From: CAYOYK01 sp964408185
GTDB taxonomy: Bacteria; Bacillota; Clostridia; Christensenellales; Aristaeellaceae
Assembly (NCBI GenBank): GCA_964408185.1
Contig: CAYOYK010000017.1
Location: forward strand, 1 to 50,439
Reading direction: 5' to 3'
Length of the DNA stretch: 50,439 bases
The first letter of the stretch is position 1. Each line of letters begins with the position of its first letter. Both the position numbers and the translations under genes were made by a program. Positions 25,518-33,769 of this stretch are shown here, piece after piece. The notes under the pieces were generated by a model. It searched no databases, was not told the DNA's origin, and saw only the letters and a list, made by a program, of their open reading frames with translations.

Positions 25518-27530
25518 ATGGAGCTTGAGCAGCTGCGCGGCGTGGGGCTGCGGCGACTGGAAGCCTTACACGCAGCGGGCATTGACTCGTTGCGTGATTT
25601 GTTATCCCTGCTGCCCTGTCGATATCTTGATATGGGCGCGCCCACTCCCGTGGCGCAGGTCGCGGCGGGGGAGAGCGCGCTGTTTTCCGTGCGCAGAATT
25701 GGCGAGCCAAAGCTGGCGCACTTTGCCGGGCGCAACCGCGTCACCTGCGCGTTTGAGGATGAATCAGGCCGTTTGACCGCCGTTTGGTTCAATCAGCCGT
25801 GGATGAAGCAGACGCTCATGAGCCGGGACGCCTATTTGCTCTACGGCCGCGCGGAGGATTATCGCGGCCGATTGCAGCTGATCTGCCCGTCCGTGGAGGA
25901 GGCCGCCCGCGTCGCGCCGATCTATCGGCCCATCGAGGGCGTTCCGCGCAAGCTGCGCGAAAGCCTTGTCGTACAGGCGCTTGCGTTTGCGGAGGCGCTC
26001 TGCCCTGAGCTGCTGCCTGAGACGCTGCGCCGACAATACGAGCTGGAGGCCGCCCCGTGGGTGATGGCGCAGCTCCATCGCCCGACCGATATGGATTCGC
26101 TCCGGCGCGCCCGGCGCACGCACGCCTTTACGCAGAGCGTGCTGTATCAGGCTGCCGTATGGCTGATGCGCGGAGCTCGCAGCGAGGGCGTCGCGGTTGA
26201 GTCCACGCCCGTGCAGCGGGCGACGTACTGGCGCTCGTTGCCCTTCGCTCCCACGGAGGCGCAGCGTCGCACGCTGGAGGAGATCGCGGACGATCTGTCC
26301 TCCGCCGAGGCAATGGCGCGCATGGTGCAGGGCGACGTAGGCTGCGGCAAGACGGCCGTTGCGTTTGGCGCGATGGCGCTTTGCGCGGGCGCGGGCTATC
26401 AGGCCGCGCTGATGGCCCCCACCGAGATTCTGGCGCGCCAGCACATGGAAAGCGCGCGTCGGACGCTGGAGCCGCTCGGTATCCGCTGCGGGCTGCTGCT
26501 GGGGGGGATGCCCGCAGCGGAGCGGCGCACGGCGTTGGAGGCCATCCGGAGCGGCGAGTGGCAGGTGGTCATCGGCACGCACGCGCTCATCGGCAAGGCG
26601 GTGCGCTATCATCGGCTGGCCCTTTGCGTCACGGACGAGCAGCACCGCTTTGGCGTAGCGCAGCGTACCGAGCTGCTGGACAAGGCGGAGGGCGGGCTTG
26701 CCCCCAACCTGCTGGTCATGTCCGCTACGCCGATCCCGCGCTCGCTGGCGCTGGTGATGTACGGCGACTTGTCCGTATCCGTAATCGATCAAATGCCTCC
26801 GGGCCGCCGCCCCGTGGAGACAAGGCTGGTGCCGGAGGCCAAGCGTGAAGCCATGTACGGCTTTGTACGCGAGCAGCTTGCGCAGGGCAGGCAGGCGTAT
26901 GTGGTCTGCCCGCTGGTGGAGGACGGCGAGGACGGCGGCGAGCTGCGCAGCGTGGAATCGCTGGGCAAAGCGCTGGAGGAGGGGCCGCTGAAGGACGATT
27001 GCGTCGGCTACACCTACGGCGCACAGCCCTCGCTGGAAAAGCAGGCCGTGCTGGAGGGCTTCGCGGAGGGGAGCATCCAAGCGCTGGTGGCGACCACGGT
27101 CATAGAGGTCGGGGTCAACGTGCCCAACGCCAGCGTGATGGTCGTGGAGAACGCGGATCGGTTCGGGCTGGCGCAGCTGCACCAGCTCCGGGGCCGCGTC
27201 GGCAGGGGCGGGCAGGAGAGCTGGTGCTTTCTGGTTGCCAAGGAGAATGAACGCCTGCGCGCTCTGCTGAATACAAACGACGGCTTTGCCATCGCGCAGG
27301 AGGATTTGCGCCTGCGCGGCCCCGGCGAGCTGCTGGGCACGCGCCAGCATGGCGCGGCGGGCCTGTCGGATGCGCTGAGCGCGCTAACCGACCTGAGCGT
27401 GCTGCAAGAGGCGCAGACCTGCGCGCGGCGGATGCGCGACGAGCCGCAATACGCCGAGGCTTGGCGGCGCGTCCAGCGGGCCGCGAGCGGCGCGTTGGCG
27501 GATTCGGCCCGGCGGGTGTCGATCTCGTAA
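25518..27530 (+). CDS. recG: ATP-dependent DNA helicase RecG
   Basis: A 670-residue superfamily 2 helicase that regresses stalled replication forks and processes branched recombination intermediates. It has an N-terminal helix-hairpin start (LRGVGLRRLEALHAAGI), an OB-fold wedge domain (about residues 50-150), Walker A GDVGCGKT at 272-279, DEQH at 373-376, MSATPIPRSLA, and the C-terminal LRGRVGRGGQ motif with the TRQHGAAGL TRG-type end. The length is close to the usual 680. It follows fakA after 1 bp. Confidence 0.97.
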   Translation: MELEQLRGVGLRRLEALHAAGIDSLRDLLSLLPCRYLDMGAPTPVAQVAAGESALFSVRRIGEPKLAHFAGRNRVTCAFEDESGRLTAVWFNQPWMKQTLMSRDAYLLYGRAEDYRGRLQLICPSVEEAARVAPIYRPIEGVPRKLRESLVVQALAFAEALCPELLPETLRRQYELEAAPWVMAQLHRPTDMDSLRRARRTHAFTQSVLYQAAVWLMRGARSEGVAVESTPVQRATYWRSLPFAPTEAQRRTLEEIADDLSSAEAMARMVQGDVGCGKTAVAFGAMALCAGAGYQAALMAPTEILARQHMESARRTLEPLGIRCGLLLGGMPAAERRTALEAIRSGEWQVVIGTHALIGKAVRYHRLALCVTDEQHRFGVAQRTELLDKAEGGLAPNLLVMSATPIPRSLALVMYGDLSVSVIDQMPPGRRPVETRLVPEAKREAMYGFVREQLAQGRQAYVVCPLVEDGEDGGELRSVESLGKALEEGPLKDDCVGYTYGAQPSLEKQAVLEGFAEGSIQALVATTVIEVGVNVPNASVMVVENADRFGLAQLHQLRGRVGRGGQESWCFLVAKENERLRALLNTNDGFAIAQEDLRLRGPGELLGTRQHGAAGLSDALSALTDLSVLQEAQTCARRMRDEPQYAEAWRRVQRAASGALADSARRVSIS

Positions 27531-27556
27531 GCCCCTGTGGGAAAAGCGCGACAAAA

Positions 27557-27590
27557 GGTGCGGAAGGGCTGTCCTTCCGCGCCTTTCCTT
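27557..27590. terminator. Bidirectional intrinsic terminator between recG and nagB
   Basis: An 11-bp stem (27557-27567 with 27573-27583, one wobble) and loop GCTGT. On the plus strand TTTCCTT follows; on the minus strand TTTTGT follows. It therefore serves both convergent operons. Confidence 0.88.
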
Positions 27591-27600
27591 ATCGGCTTTG

Positions 27601-28332
27601 TTACCGGGGATCGGCCTCCGTATCGCAGATGATTTGCAGCTGCCCGCGCTTTTGCAGCGCGCTGGCGGGCACGGCCTCCGTTACGGGACCGTACAGCGCT
27701 TGGCGCAGGATGCCGCGCTTGCGCGCGCCGTTGGCGCAGAGAAGAATCGACCGCGCCTCCAGAATATCCGCGACGCCCAGCGTTACGCCGCCGACATTGC
27801 GGCTCTGGGGGACGGCGGCCTCGCGGCGGACGCGCTCCTCCAGATCATCGTGCATCCTGCCGTGAAACGCGCGCTGCGTAAACGGCGTGCCGGGTTGGTT
27901 GAAGCCCATGTGGCCGTTTTCGCCCAAGCCGAGCTCCAGCAGCGTAACGCCGCCGCGCTCGGCCAGCTCCCGACGGAAGCGCTCGCAGTCTCTCGGCCAA
28001 TCCATGGAATGCGTGGGCAGCATCAAAAAACGGGAGCTGTCAACGCCCAGAGCCTCGATGCACTCGTGCCGCAGCATGTAAACGCAGCTGCCCGGATAGC
28101 TTTCCGGCACGCCCGTCACCTCATCCAGCCCAAAAAATGTCGCCTGCCGAACGTTGATGCCCTCGTCAACCACCAAGCGAACCAGCGCCCTGTGGATGCC
28201 TCCCGTCGTGCGCCCTGTGGAGAGCCCGACGACCGCCTGCGGATCGGCGATCAGCGCGTCTGCCAGCACGCGCGCGCAGGCCGCGTCAAACGCGGCGCCG
28301 GGAGCGGTTACGGTGAGGTTGTATGCTTTCAT
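27601..28332 (-). CDS. nagB: Glucosamine-6-phosphate deaminase-like protein (NagB family)
   Basis: A 243-residue Rossmann-like isomerase/deaminase that converts glucosamine-6-P to fructose-6-P plus ammonia. The phosphate loop is LSTGRTTGG (38-46), Asp70 in FFGLDEVTG is the proton-transfer residue, and His141 in GLGENGHMGFNQPG belongs to the catalytic triad. At the position of E. coli Glu148 (NEP) this protein has Gln146 (NQP), an unusual change. The ATG overlaps the stop of the HTH-kinase gene. No NagA deacetylase is adjacent. Confidence 0.88.
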   Translation of the reverse strand: MKAYNLTVTAPGAAFDAACARVLADALIADPQAVVGLSTGRTTGGIHRALVRLVVDEGINVRQATFFGLDEVTGVPESYPGSCVYMLRHECIEALGVDSSRFLMLPTHSMDWPRDCERFRRELAERGGVTLLELGLGENGHMGFNQPGTPFTQRAFHGRMHDDLEERVRREAAVPQSRNVGGVTLGVADILEARSILLCANGARKRGILRQALYGPVTEAVPASALQKRGQLQIICDTEADPR

Positions 28333-29489
28333 CCCATATACTCCTTTGCTTTTTCCAGTCCGATTTGGTATGCGCCAAGCACAATTTCGTTCTTGGTGCG
28401 GAGGATCTCCCCGCGGCGGCAGGCGGCGTGCACATGCTCCGCGATGCGCGCATAGAAGCGCGGGCAGTCGTTCCGGAACACGCCCCCGGCCAGCAGCACG
28501 GCGAGATGCTCATTCTGCAATTTGTATTTCTGCACCGCGCCGCGCACATAGGCGCACATTGCGTCCGCAAAGGCAAGCACAATGTCAAGGCTCACCTCGT
28601 CGCCGCCGACAGCCTCGGCAAACACAAGCGGGGTCAGCTCCTTGGGCGCACGCGGCATTTTTCCGCGCCGATAGGCGACCAGCAAATCGGCAACCGTGCT
28701 CAGCCCCAAATGCCGGAGCACCGGCTGGGTGAGGCTTGTGCGCGGCGCGAGGCGCTCATCCGCGCGGAGCACGGCGTTTATCGCGCAGTCGCCGACGCGG
28801 CTGCCGCCCATATCGCCGGGCAGCGTGTGGTTGCAGTACACAAAGGGCGTGCTCATGGAGGGCGTGAGCACCGCCGCGTCAAACTCCGTGCCCGCGCAGA
28901 GCGCGATGCGGTTGGGCACGTCAAACGCGTCGCAGTATACGGCGGCGGCGCTGTCGTTGAGCACAAAGGCGGTGACGTTGAGCTTGCGCTCCAGCGCGCG
29001 TGTGAACATGGCCCGCTCATCCTCCCAGTTGATGCCCGCCGCCCCGCATACGATAAACGCGACCTCCTCCAGCCCAATTTCCGCCTGCGTCATCAGCGCG
29101 TTGGAGGCCTCGGCGAGAAGCTGTATGGACTTATCCAGCCCGGAGTAGAACCAGCAGGCGCCGCCCACGACGCGGCTGGCGAGAATCTCGCCGTTAAAAT
29201 CGCACAGGAGCACCTTTGTTTTCGTGCCGCCCTGATCCGCCGCTAAAAAGACGCGGCGACGCTTGCTCTCGCGGCTGTCCAAGCCAAGGATATAATCCAC
29301 CGAGACCCCAAAGTACCGCGCGAGCTTGGGCAGCATGGTGATATCCGGGTACGCCGCGCCGCACTCCCACTTGGAGACCGACTGGTAGGAGATGCTCATG
29401 GCCTGCGCCAGTTCCTTTTGCGTGATCCCGCGCGTGCCGCGCAGCTGAGCGATGCGCAGCTTGATGGGCCGTCTTTCGTCGCTGTTCAT
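28329..29489 (-). CDS. XRE helix-turn-helix fused to BadF/NagK-type sugar kinase
   Basis: A 386-residue fusion. Residues about 10-68 are a Cro/XRE-type HTH (LRGTRGITQKELAQAMSIS; WECGAAYPDITMLPKLARYF). Residues about 79-386 are an ASKHA-fold kinase of the BadF/BcrA type that includes N-acetylglucosamine kinase: phosphate-1 loop AADQGGTKTKVL, VCGAAGINW, LNDSAAAVYCD, LCAGTEFDAAV, LPGDMGGSRVGD and VLLAGGVFRND. It probably phosphorylates or senses an amino sugar and controls its own operon, as ROK repressors do with a different HTH. ATG 29489 lies 8 nt after AGGAGG. It is coupled to nagB by ATGA. Confidence 0.88.
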   Translation of the reverse strand: MNSDERRPIKLRIAQLRGTRGITQKELAQAMSISYQSVSKWECGAAYPDITMLPKLARYFGVSVDYILGLDSRESKRRRVFLAADQGGTKTKVLLCDFNGEILASRVVGGACWFYSGLDKSIQLLAEASNALMTQAEIGLEEVAFIVCGAAGINWEDERAMFTRALERKLNVTAFVLNDSAAAVYCDAFDVPNRIALCAGTEFDAAVLTPSMSTPFVYCNHTLPGDMGGSRVGDCAINAVLRADERLAPRTSLTQPVLRHLGLSTVADLLVAYRRGKMPRAPKELTPLVFAEAVGGDEVSLDIVLAFADAMCAYVRGAVQKYKLQNEHLAVLLAGGVFRNDCPRFYARIAEHVHAACRRGEILRTKNEIVLGAYQIGLEKAKEYMG

Positions 29490-29520
29490 GGCTTCGTCCT
29501 CCTGTCCTCTTGCTGAGATC

Positions 29521-29558
29521 ATCGTACCCGATTTTTTCGCTCGAATCAATAACCGTTA
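29521..29558 (-). promoter_or_regulatory. Promoter and candidate operator of the HTH-kinase/nagB operon
   Basis: On the minus strand TTGATT (29549-29544), 17-bp spacer and TACGAT (29526-29521). Directly upstream of the -35 lies the 9-bp near-palindrome TAACGGTTA (29558-29550), a plausible binding site for the HTH-kinase. Confidence 0.55.
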
Positions 29559-29617
29559 GCGCTCTCTCCTAAATTGATGCAACCAGCAGGCGAGTCGGGC
29601 TGGCAAGATAGAACAAT

Positions 29618-29645
29618 CCCCCGGTCGGAGCAGGCCGACCGGGGG
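29618..29645 (-). terminator. Hairpin downstream of the GMP synthase gene
   Basis: CCCCCGGTCGG and CCGACCGGGGG form a perfect 11-bp stem with a 6-base loop. On the minus strand, the direction of the GMP synthase transcript, ATTGTTCT follows; the T-run is imperfect. Confidence 0.65.
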
Positions 29646-29784
29646 AAAAACAGTTTCATCGGACATGGATCAAATCGCGGCCCCTGCGGGCGGCCAAGGG
29701 CGGCTCAAGGGCAACGCGATCCTGACGCCGAGCGATTTTGAAGAAGGGCTGGGTGGCGGGCGCTATCAGGAGCAGGCAAAACGT

Positions 29785-30765
29785 CTACTCCCACTCGATC
29801 GTCCCGGTCGGCTTCGGCGTTAAGTCGTACAGCACGCGGTTCACGCCCGGCACCTCGTGCGTGATGCGCTCGGTGATTCTTTGCAGCACGGGCCAATCGA
29901 CGGTCTCGATGGTGGCGCTCATCGCGTCCACGGTGTTTACCGCGCGCACGATGACCGGCCACTCAAAGCTGCGCTTGCCGTCCTTGAGGCCTGTGGAGCG
30001 GAAGTCCGGCACCACGGTGAAGTATTGCCAGACACGCTTGTCAAGGCCCGCGGCCGCAAACTCCTCGCGCAGGATCGCGTCGCTCTCGCGCACGGCGGCC
30101 AGCCGCTCGCGGGTGATCGCGCCGACGCAGCGCACGCCGAGGCCCGGACCGGGAAACGGCTGGCGGTACACCATGCCGTCCGGCAGGCCCAGCGCCTTGC
30201 CGACCACGCGCACCTCATCCTTAAACAGCAGCTTGATGGGCTCGACCAGCGCAAAATCCATATCCTCCGGCAGGCCGCCCACGTTGTGGTGAGCCTTTAC
30301 GCCGTGGCTTTCCAGAATGTCGGGGTAGATGGTGCCCTGCGCCAAGAACGCGATGCCCTCCAGCTTGCGGGCTTCCTCCTCAAAGACGCGGATGAACTCC
30401 GCGCCGATGATCTTGCGCTTTTGCTCCGGGTCGCTCACGTCGGCCAGCTTATCCAAAAAGCGATCCTCCGCATCCACATAGACGAGGTTTGCGCCCAGCT
30501 GATGCCGGAACACATCGATCACCTGCTCGCTCTCGCCCTTGCGCATCAGGCCGTGGTTGACGTGGACGCATACAAGCTGCGTGCCGATGCTGCGGATGAG
30601 AAGCGCCGCCACGACGGATGAATCCACGCCGCCGGAGAGGGCGAGCAGCACCTTTTTATCGCCAACCTGAGCCTTGATTTGCGCCACCTGTTCGTCGATA
30701 AACGCCTGCGCGAGCGCCTCGTTGTTTATACGTGCCATGGCTTCCGGACGTTTGCTTTGCTCCAT
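29785..30765 (-). CDS. guaA: GMP synthase, ATP-pyrophosphatase subunit without amidotransferase domain
   Basis: This 326-residue protein corresponds only to the C-terminal part of bacterial GuaA. The PP-loop is LALSGGVDSS (41-50), and the C-terminal dimerisation part (YRQPFPGPGLGVR; GTIEWE end) is complete. It adenylates XMP and aminates it to GMP. The class I glutamine amidotransferase domain of about 200 residues is missing and is not encoded nearby. The enzyme would need a separate GuaAa partner, as in archaea, or free ammonia. ATG 30765 follows GGAGGAG. The open frame extends upstream through the promoter without similarity. Confidence 0.92.
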   Translation of the reverse strand: MEQSKRPEAMARINNEALAQAFIDEQVAQIKAQVGDKKVLLALSGGVDSSVVAALLIRSIGTQLVCVHVNHGLMRKGESEQVIDVFRHQLGANLVYVDAEDRFLDKLADVSDPEQKRKIIGAEFIRVFEEEARKLEGIAFLAQGTIYPDILESHGVKAHHNVGGLPEDMDFALVEPIKLLFKDEVRVVGKALGLPDGMVYRQPFPGPGLGVRCVGAITRERLAAVRESDAILREEFAAAGLDKRVWQYFTVVPDFRSTGLKDGKRSFEWPVIVRAVNTVDAMSATIETVDWPVLQRITERITHEVPGVNRVLYDLTPKPTGTIEWE

Positions 30766-30815
30766 GATATCTCCTCCGTATGCATTGGGGCCCTGTGCGG
30801 GCCGACCGTATGTCC

Positions 30816-30845
30816 AGTATAGCATGGGACGCAGCGCGACGTAAA
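30816..30845 (-). promoter_or_regulatory. Promoter of the GMP synthase subunit gene
   Basis: On the minus strand TTTACG (30845-30840), 18-bp spacer and TATACT (30821-30816). No purine-riboswitch sequence was seen in the short leader. Confidence 0.65.
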
Positions 30846-30862
30846 CACATATTTGGAGCGGA

Positions 30863-31100
30863 GCCGCCATCGGGCTTTGCGAGCCGCGCCTCCTGATTTG
30901 CGACGAGCCGACCTCGGCTCTCGACCTGTTGGGCCGCAAGGAGATCCTCGACCCTCCGGTCGCCGCCAAAGAACGCACGACGGTTGCGCTTTCCACGCGT
31001 ATTCTGTCCGATGCAAGCGCATTTGCGACGAAACGGCGCGCCTTCAGGAGGGGCGGATTGCGCTGCAAGGGAGAATTGAGGGCGAAATACAAATTCTTCC
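30863..31100 (+). pseudogene. Remnant of an ABC-transporter ATP-binding protein
   Basis: One frame reads LCEPRLLICDEPTSALDLLG, a textbook ABC Walker B and D-loop, continuing to ERTTVALSTRILSDA where the H-loop His of STH is replaced by Arg. Near 31012 the similarity shifts to another frame: RICDETARLQEGRIALQG, the usual C-terminal end of such ATPases. The Walker A and LSGGQ parts are gone. It is therefore a truncated, frameshifted relic. It fills the 430-bp gap between divergent guaA and the ECF S-component, together with their two promoters. Confidence 0.8.
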
Positions 31101-31109
31101 GTACCACGC

Positions 31110-31138
31110 TTGCATATCGCCTCCGGATTGAGTACAAT
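31110..31138 (+). promoter_or_regulatory. Sigma-A promoter of the ECF S-component operon
   Basis: TTGCAT (31110-31115), 17-bp spacer and TACAAT (31133-31138), 58 bp before the ATG and just after the ABC relic. Confidence 0.7.
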
Positions 31139-31195
31139 GTCTACCTGTATACGCACTTTTTTTGGATCATCATGCCGCGTAAGGAGGTACCCGCA

Positions 31196-31816
31196 ATGCA
31201 AAAGGGTCGCGCAAAATCGCTCCCCGCCAGAACCATTACCTATATGGCGCTGCTGATCGCGCTGCAAGTGGTGCTGGGCAGCCTGCTGCAAATCCCCATT
31301 GGCAACTCCAAGCAACTCAACCTCGGCTTTTTGCCCATCGCAACGGCGGGCGTCCTCATGGGCCCGCTGGCCGCAATGATGGTCGGCGCGCTGGGCGATA
31401 TTGTCGGCACGCTGCTCTTCCCAACGGGGGCATACTATTTTGGCTTTACGCTCACCAATATGATCGTCGGGCTGCTGTACGGCATGATCCTGAAGCGGGG
31501 CAAAAAGGACGCGCTGTCCGACAACCTGAACAGCCAAGATCAGGAGCAGCTTGTCCGCGCTGTGATCGCGTCGTTTCTGGTATCGATGGTCTATCTGTCG
31601 CTCAACTCCCTGTGGCTGAGCTTTCTGTACGGCTCCAAAACCTACATGGGCTGGGTGATGGTGCGGGCGGCCACCAACCTGATTGAGATTCCCGTTTCCT
31701 CGGCGCTGATCTATCTGCTGCAAAAGGCGCTGCTGAGGCTCCCGAACGAGCTCCTGCCGGAGGGTGCCGCGCGGGTCGGCGCAAAGGAGACAAACGACAA
31801 GCGGGCCGAGTCATGA
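31196..31816 (+). CDS. ECF-transporter substrate-binding (S) component, folate-type
   Basis: A 206-residue integral membrane protein with five or six hydrophobic helices, starting ITYMALLIALQVVLGSLLQI. The NSKQLNLGFLPIATAGVLMGP and GDIVGTLLFPTGAYYFGFTLTN segments (split for length) are typical of the folate/queuosine-like S-component group (FolT family). It would capture a vitamin and dock with the general EcfA-EcfA'-EcfT module, which is not in this window. Substrate assignment is tentative. AAGGAGG lies 8 nt upstream. The stop overlaps nth by 4 nt. Confidence 0.85.
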   Translation: MQKGRAKSLPARTITYMALLIALQVVLGSLLQIPIGNSKQLNLGFLPIATAGVLMGPLAAMMVGALGDIVGTLLFPTGAYYFGFTLTNMIVGLLYGMILKRGKKDALSDNLNSQDQEQLVRAVIASFLVSMVYLSLNSLWLSFLYGSKTYMGWVMVRAATNLIEIPVSSALIYLLQKALLRLPNELLPEGAARVGAKETNDKRAES

Positions 31817-32481
31817 CGGCCAAGCGGATGATACTGGACGAGCTTCGCCGCCTCTACCCCGACGCGCGTCCGGAGCTGCACTTCACCAACCCGTACGAGA
31901 CGCTTATGGCCGTGATGCTCTCCGCACAGTGCACGGACGTGCAGGTCAACAAGGTCACGCCGGAGCTGTTCCGCCGGTATCCCACGGTCGTTGCCATGGC
32001 GGCCGCAACGCCGGAGGAGATTTATCCCTTGGTGAAAAGCTGCGGCTTTAAGAGCAAGGCGACCAACCTTGTGATGTGCTGTCGGCAGCTGCTGGCGCAG
32101 CACGGCGGAGAGGTGCCCTGCGATATGCGGGCGCTCAAAGCCCTGCCCGGAGTAGGGCAAAAGACCGCCAACGTGGTGCTTGCCAACGCGTTCGGGGTGC
32201 CGACCATCGCGGTGGATACGCACGTGTTCCGCGTGAGCAATCGCTTGGGCCTCGCGGATGCGCCCAACGTGGAGCAGACGGAGCTCCAGCTGCAAAAGGC
32301 CATCCCCAAGAAGGACTGGATTCAGGCGCACCATTGGCTGATCTTTCATGGGCGGCGGGTCTGTCACGCGCGCGGGCCGGCGTGCGGGCAATGTACGCTG
32401 CAAGGCTGGTGCAAGCACTACAAGCAGGGCCAAGGCGCGGCCCGACCGCAGGTCGAAGGCGCAAAAACGCAGGAGGCATAA
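31813..32481 (+). CDS. nth: Endonuclease III, base-excision DNA glycosylase/AP lyase
   Basis: This 222-residue enzyme removes oxidised pyrimidines and nicks the abasic site. The helix-hairpin-helix LPGVGQKTANVV carries catalytic Lys117, and Asp135 lies in VDTHVFRVS. The [4Fe-4S] loop C184-x6-C191-x2-C194-x5-C200 is intact. It overlaps the ECF S-component by 4 nt, and obg begins 1 nt after its stop. Confidence 0.97.
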   Translation: MTAKRMILDELRRLYPDARPELHFTNPYETLMAVMLSAQCTDVQVNKVTPELFRRYPTVVAMAAATPEEIYPLVKSCGFKSKATNLVMCCRQLLAQHGGEVPCDMRALKALPGVGQKTANVVLANAFGVPTIAVDTHVFRVSNRLGLADAPNVEQTELQLQKAIPKKDWIQAHHWLIFHGRRVCHARGPACGQCTLQGWCKHYKQGQGAARPQVEGAKTQEA

Positions 32482-32482
32482 C

Positions 32483-33748
32483 GTGGCGTCATTTGTAGAT
32501 CGTGTCAAAATCATGGCCAAGGCTGGCAATGGGGGAAACGGCTGCGTTTCCTTCCATCGGGAAAAGTTTATCCAGAACGGCGGGCCGGACGGCGGCGACG
32601 GCGGCAACGGCGGCAGCGTGAAGCTGTATGCCGACCCCAACATGCACACGCTGCTGGACTTTCGCTTTCACGCCAAGTTCTATGCCGAAAACGGCGTGGA
32701 TGGCAGCGCGGACCGCTGCCACGGGAAAAACGGCGAGGATCTGCTGATCAAGGTCCCCGTGGGCACCGTTTTCCTTACCGAGGACGGCGCGGTGGTGGCC
32801 GATATGTGCCAGCCGGAGCAGACCAAAACGCTCCTGCGCGGCGGACAGGGCGGCTTTGGCAACGCGCGCTTCGCCACGCCGACGCGGCAGGCCCCCAACT
32901 TTGCCAAGCCGGGCATCCGCGTGGAGCCGCGCGAGTTTCGCTTGGAGCTAAAAACCATTGCGGACGTAGGCTTGGTCGGCTTTCCCAACGTGGGCAAGAG
33001 CACCATCCTCGCCTGCCTGACCGCCGCGAAGCCCAAAATTGCAAACTACCACTTTACCACGCTTACGCCGAATCTCGGCATTGTAAAGCGCTACGAGCAT
33101 AGCTTCGTGCTTGCGGATATCCCCGGCCTTGTGGAGGGCGCCAGCGAGGGAATCGGCCTTGGCTTTGAGTTCCTGCGCCATGTGGAGCGCACGCGTTTGC
33201 TGCTGCATGTGCTGGACGCCTCCGGCAGCGAGGGCCGCGACCCGATGGAGGACTTTCGCATTATCAACGAGGAGCTGGACAAGTACGGCGAGCCTGCCGA
33301 GCGCCCGCAGCTTGTGGTGCTGAACAAGTGCGATCTCATCGCGGACAGCGGGCAGACGGACGCGCTCGTCAAGCGCTTCGCGGAGCAGGGCTACAAGGCA
33401 TTCCCGGTCAGCGCCGCCACGCAGAAGGGCTTTGACGCGCTGCTGGACGAGGTGCTGCGCCTGCTGCCCCTGCTGCCGCCGCCCGTGCGCTTCGCCGAGG
33501 AGGAGCTGCCGGATGTGGCGGCCGAGAAAGAGCCGTTCACCGTCCGGCGCGAGAATCGCGCCTTCGTGGTGGAGGGCGCGTCCATGCAGCGCCTCATCGA
33601 CAGCGTGAACTTTGAGGACGAGGAAAGCATGAACTGGTTCCATCGCACGCTGCGCGGACGCGGGGTCATCGACGCGCTGCGCAGCGCCGGGGCCAAAGAG
33701 GGCGATACGGTCCGCATCGCCGATATGGAATTTGATTTTGTCGATTGA
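32483..33748 (+). CDS. obg: Obg/CgtA ribosome-assembly GTPase
   Basis: A 421-residue essential GTPase of 50S subunit assembly and stringent/sporulation control. The N-terminal glycine-rich Obg fold (AGNGGNGCVSF; GGDGGNGGSV) is followed by the G domain with G1 GFPNVGKST from residue 166, G2/G3 FTTLTPNLG and DIPGLVEGA, and G4 NKCD. The C-terminal OCT domain (about 340-421) is of the Firmicute type. GTG 32483 lies 6 nt after AGGAGG and starts the Obg fold. Confidence 0.97.
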   Translation: MASFVDRVKIMAKAGNGGNGCVSFHREKFIQNGGPDGGDGGNGGSVKLYADPNMHTLLDFRFHAKFYAENGVDGSADRCHGKNGEDLLIKVPVGTVFLTEDGAVVADMCQPEQTKTLLRGGQGGFGNARFATPTRQAPNFAKPGIRVEPREFRLELKTIADVGLVGFPNVGKSTILACLTAAKPKIANYHFTTLTPNLGIVKRYEHSFVLADIPGLVEGASEGIGLGFEFLRHVERTRLLLHVLDASGSEGRDPMEDFRIINEELDKYGEPAERPQLVVLNKCDLIADSGQTDALVKRFAEQGYKAFPVSAATQKGFDALLDEVLRLLPLLPPPVRFAEEELPDVAAEKEPFTVRRENRAFVVEGASMQRLIDSVNFEDEESMNWFHRTLRGRGVIDALRSAGAKEGDTVRIADMEFDFVD

Positions 33749-33769
33749 CCGACCAGAAAGAAGGATACG

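Noticed and set aside
29665..29823. Plus-strand 52-residue frame between the HTH-kinase operon and guaA
   Set aside because: No ribosome-binding site, and it ends inside the guaA coding region in antisense; nothing recognisable.
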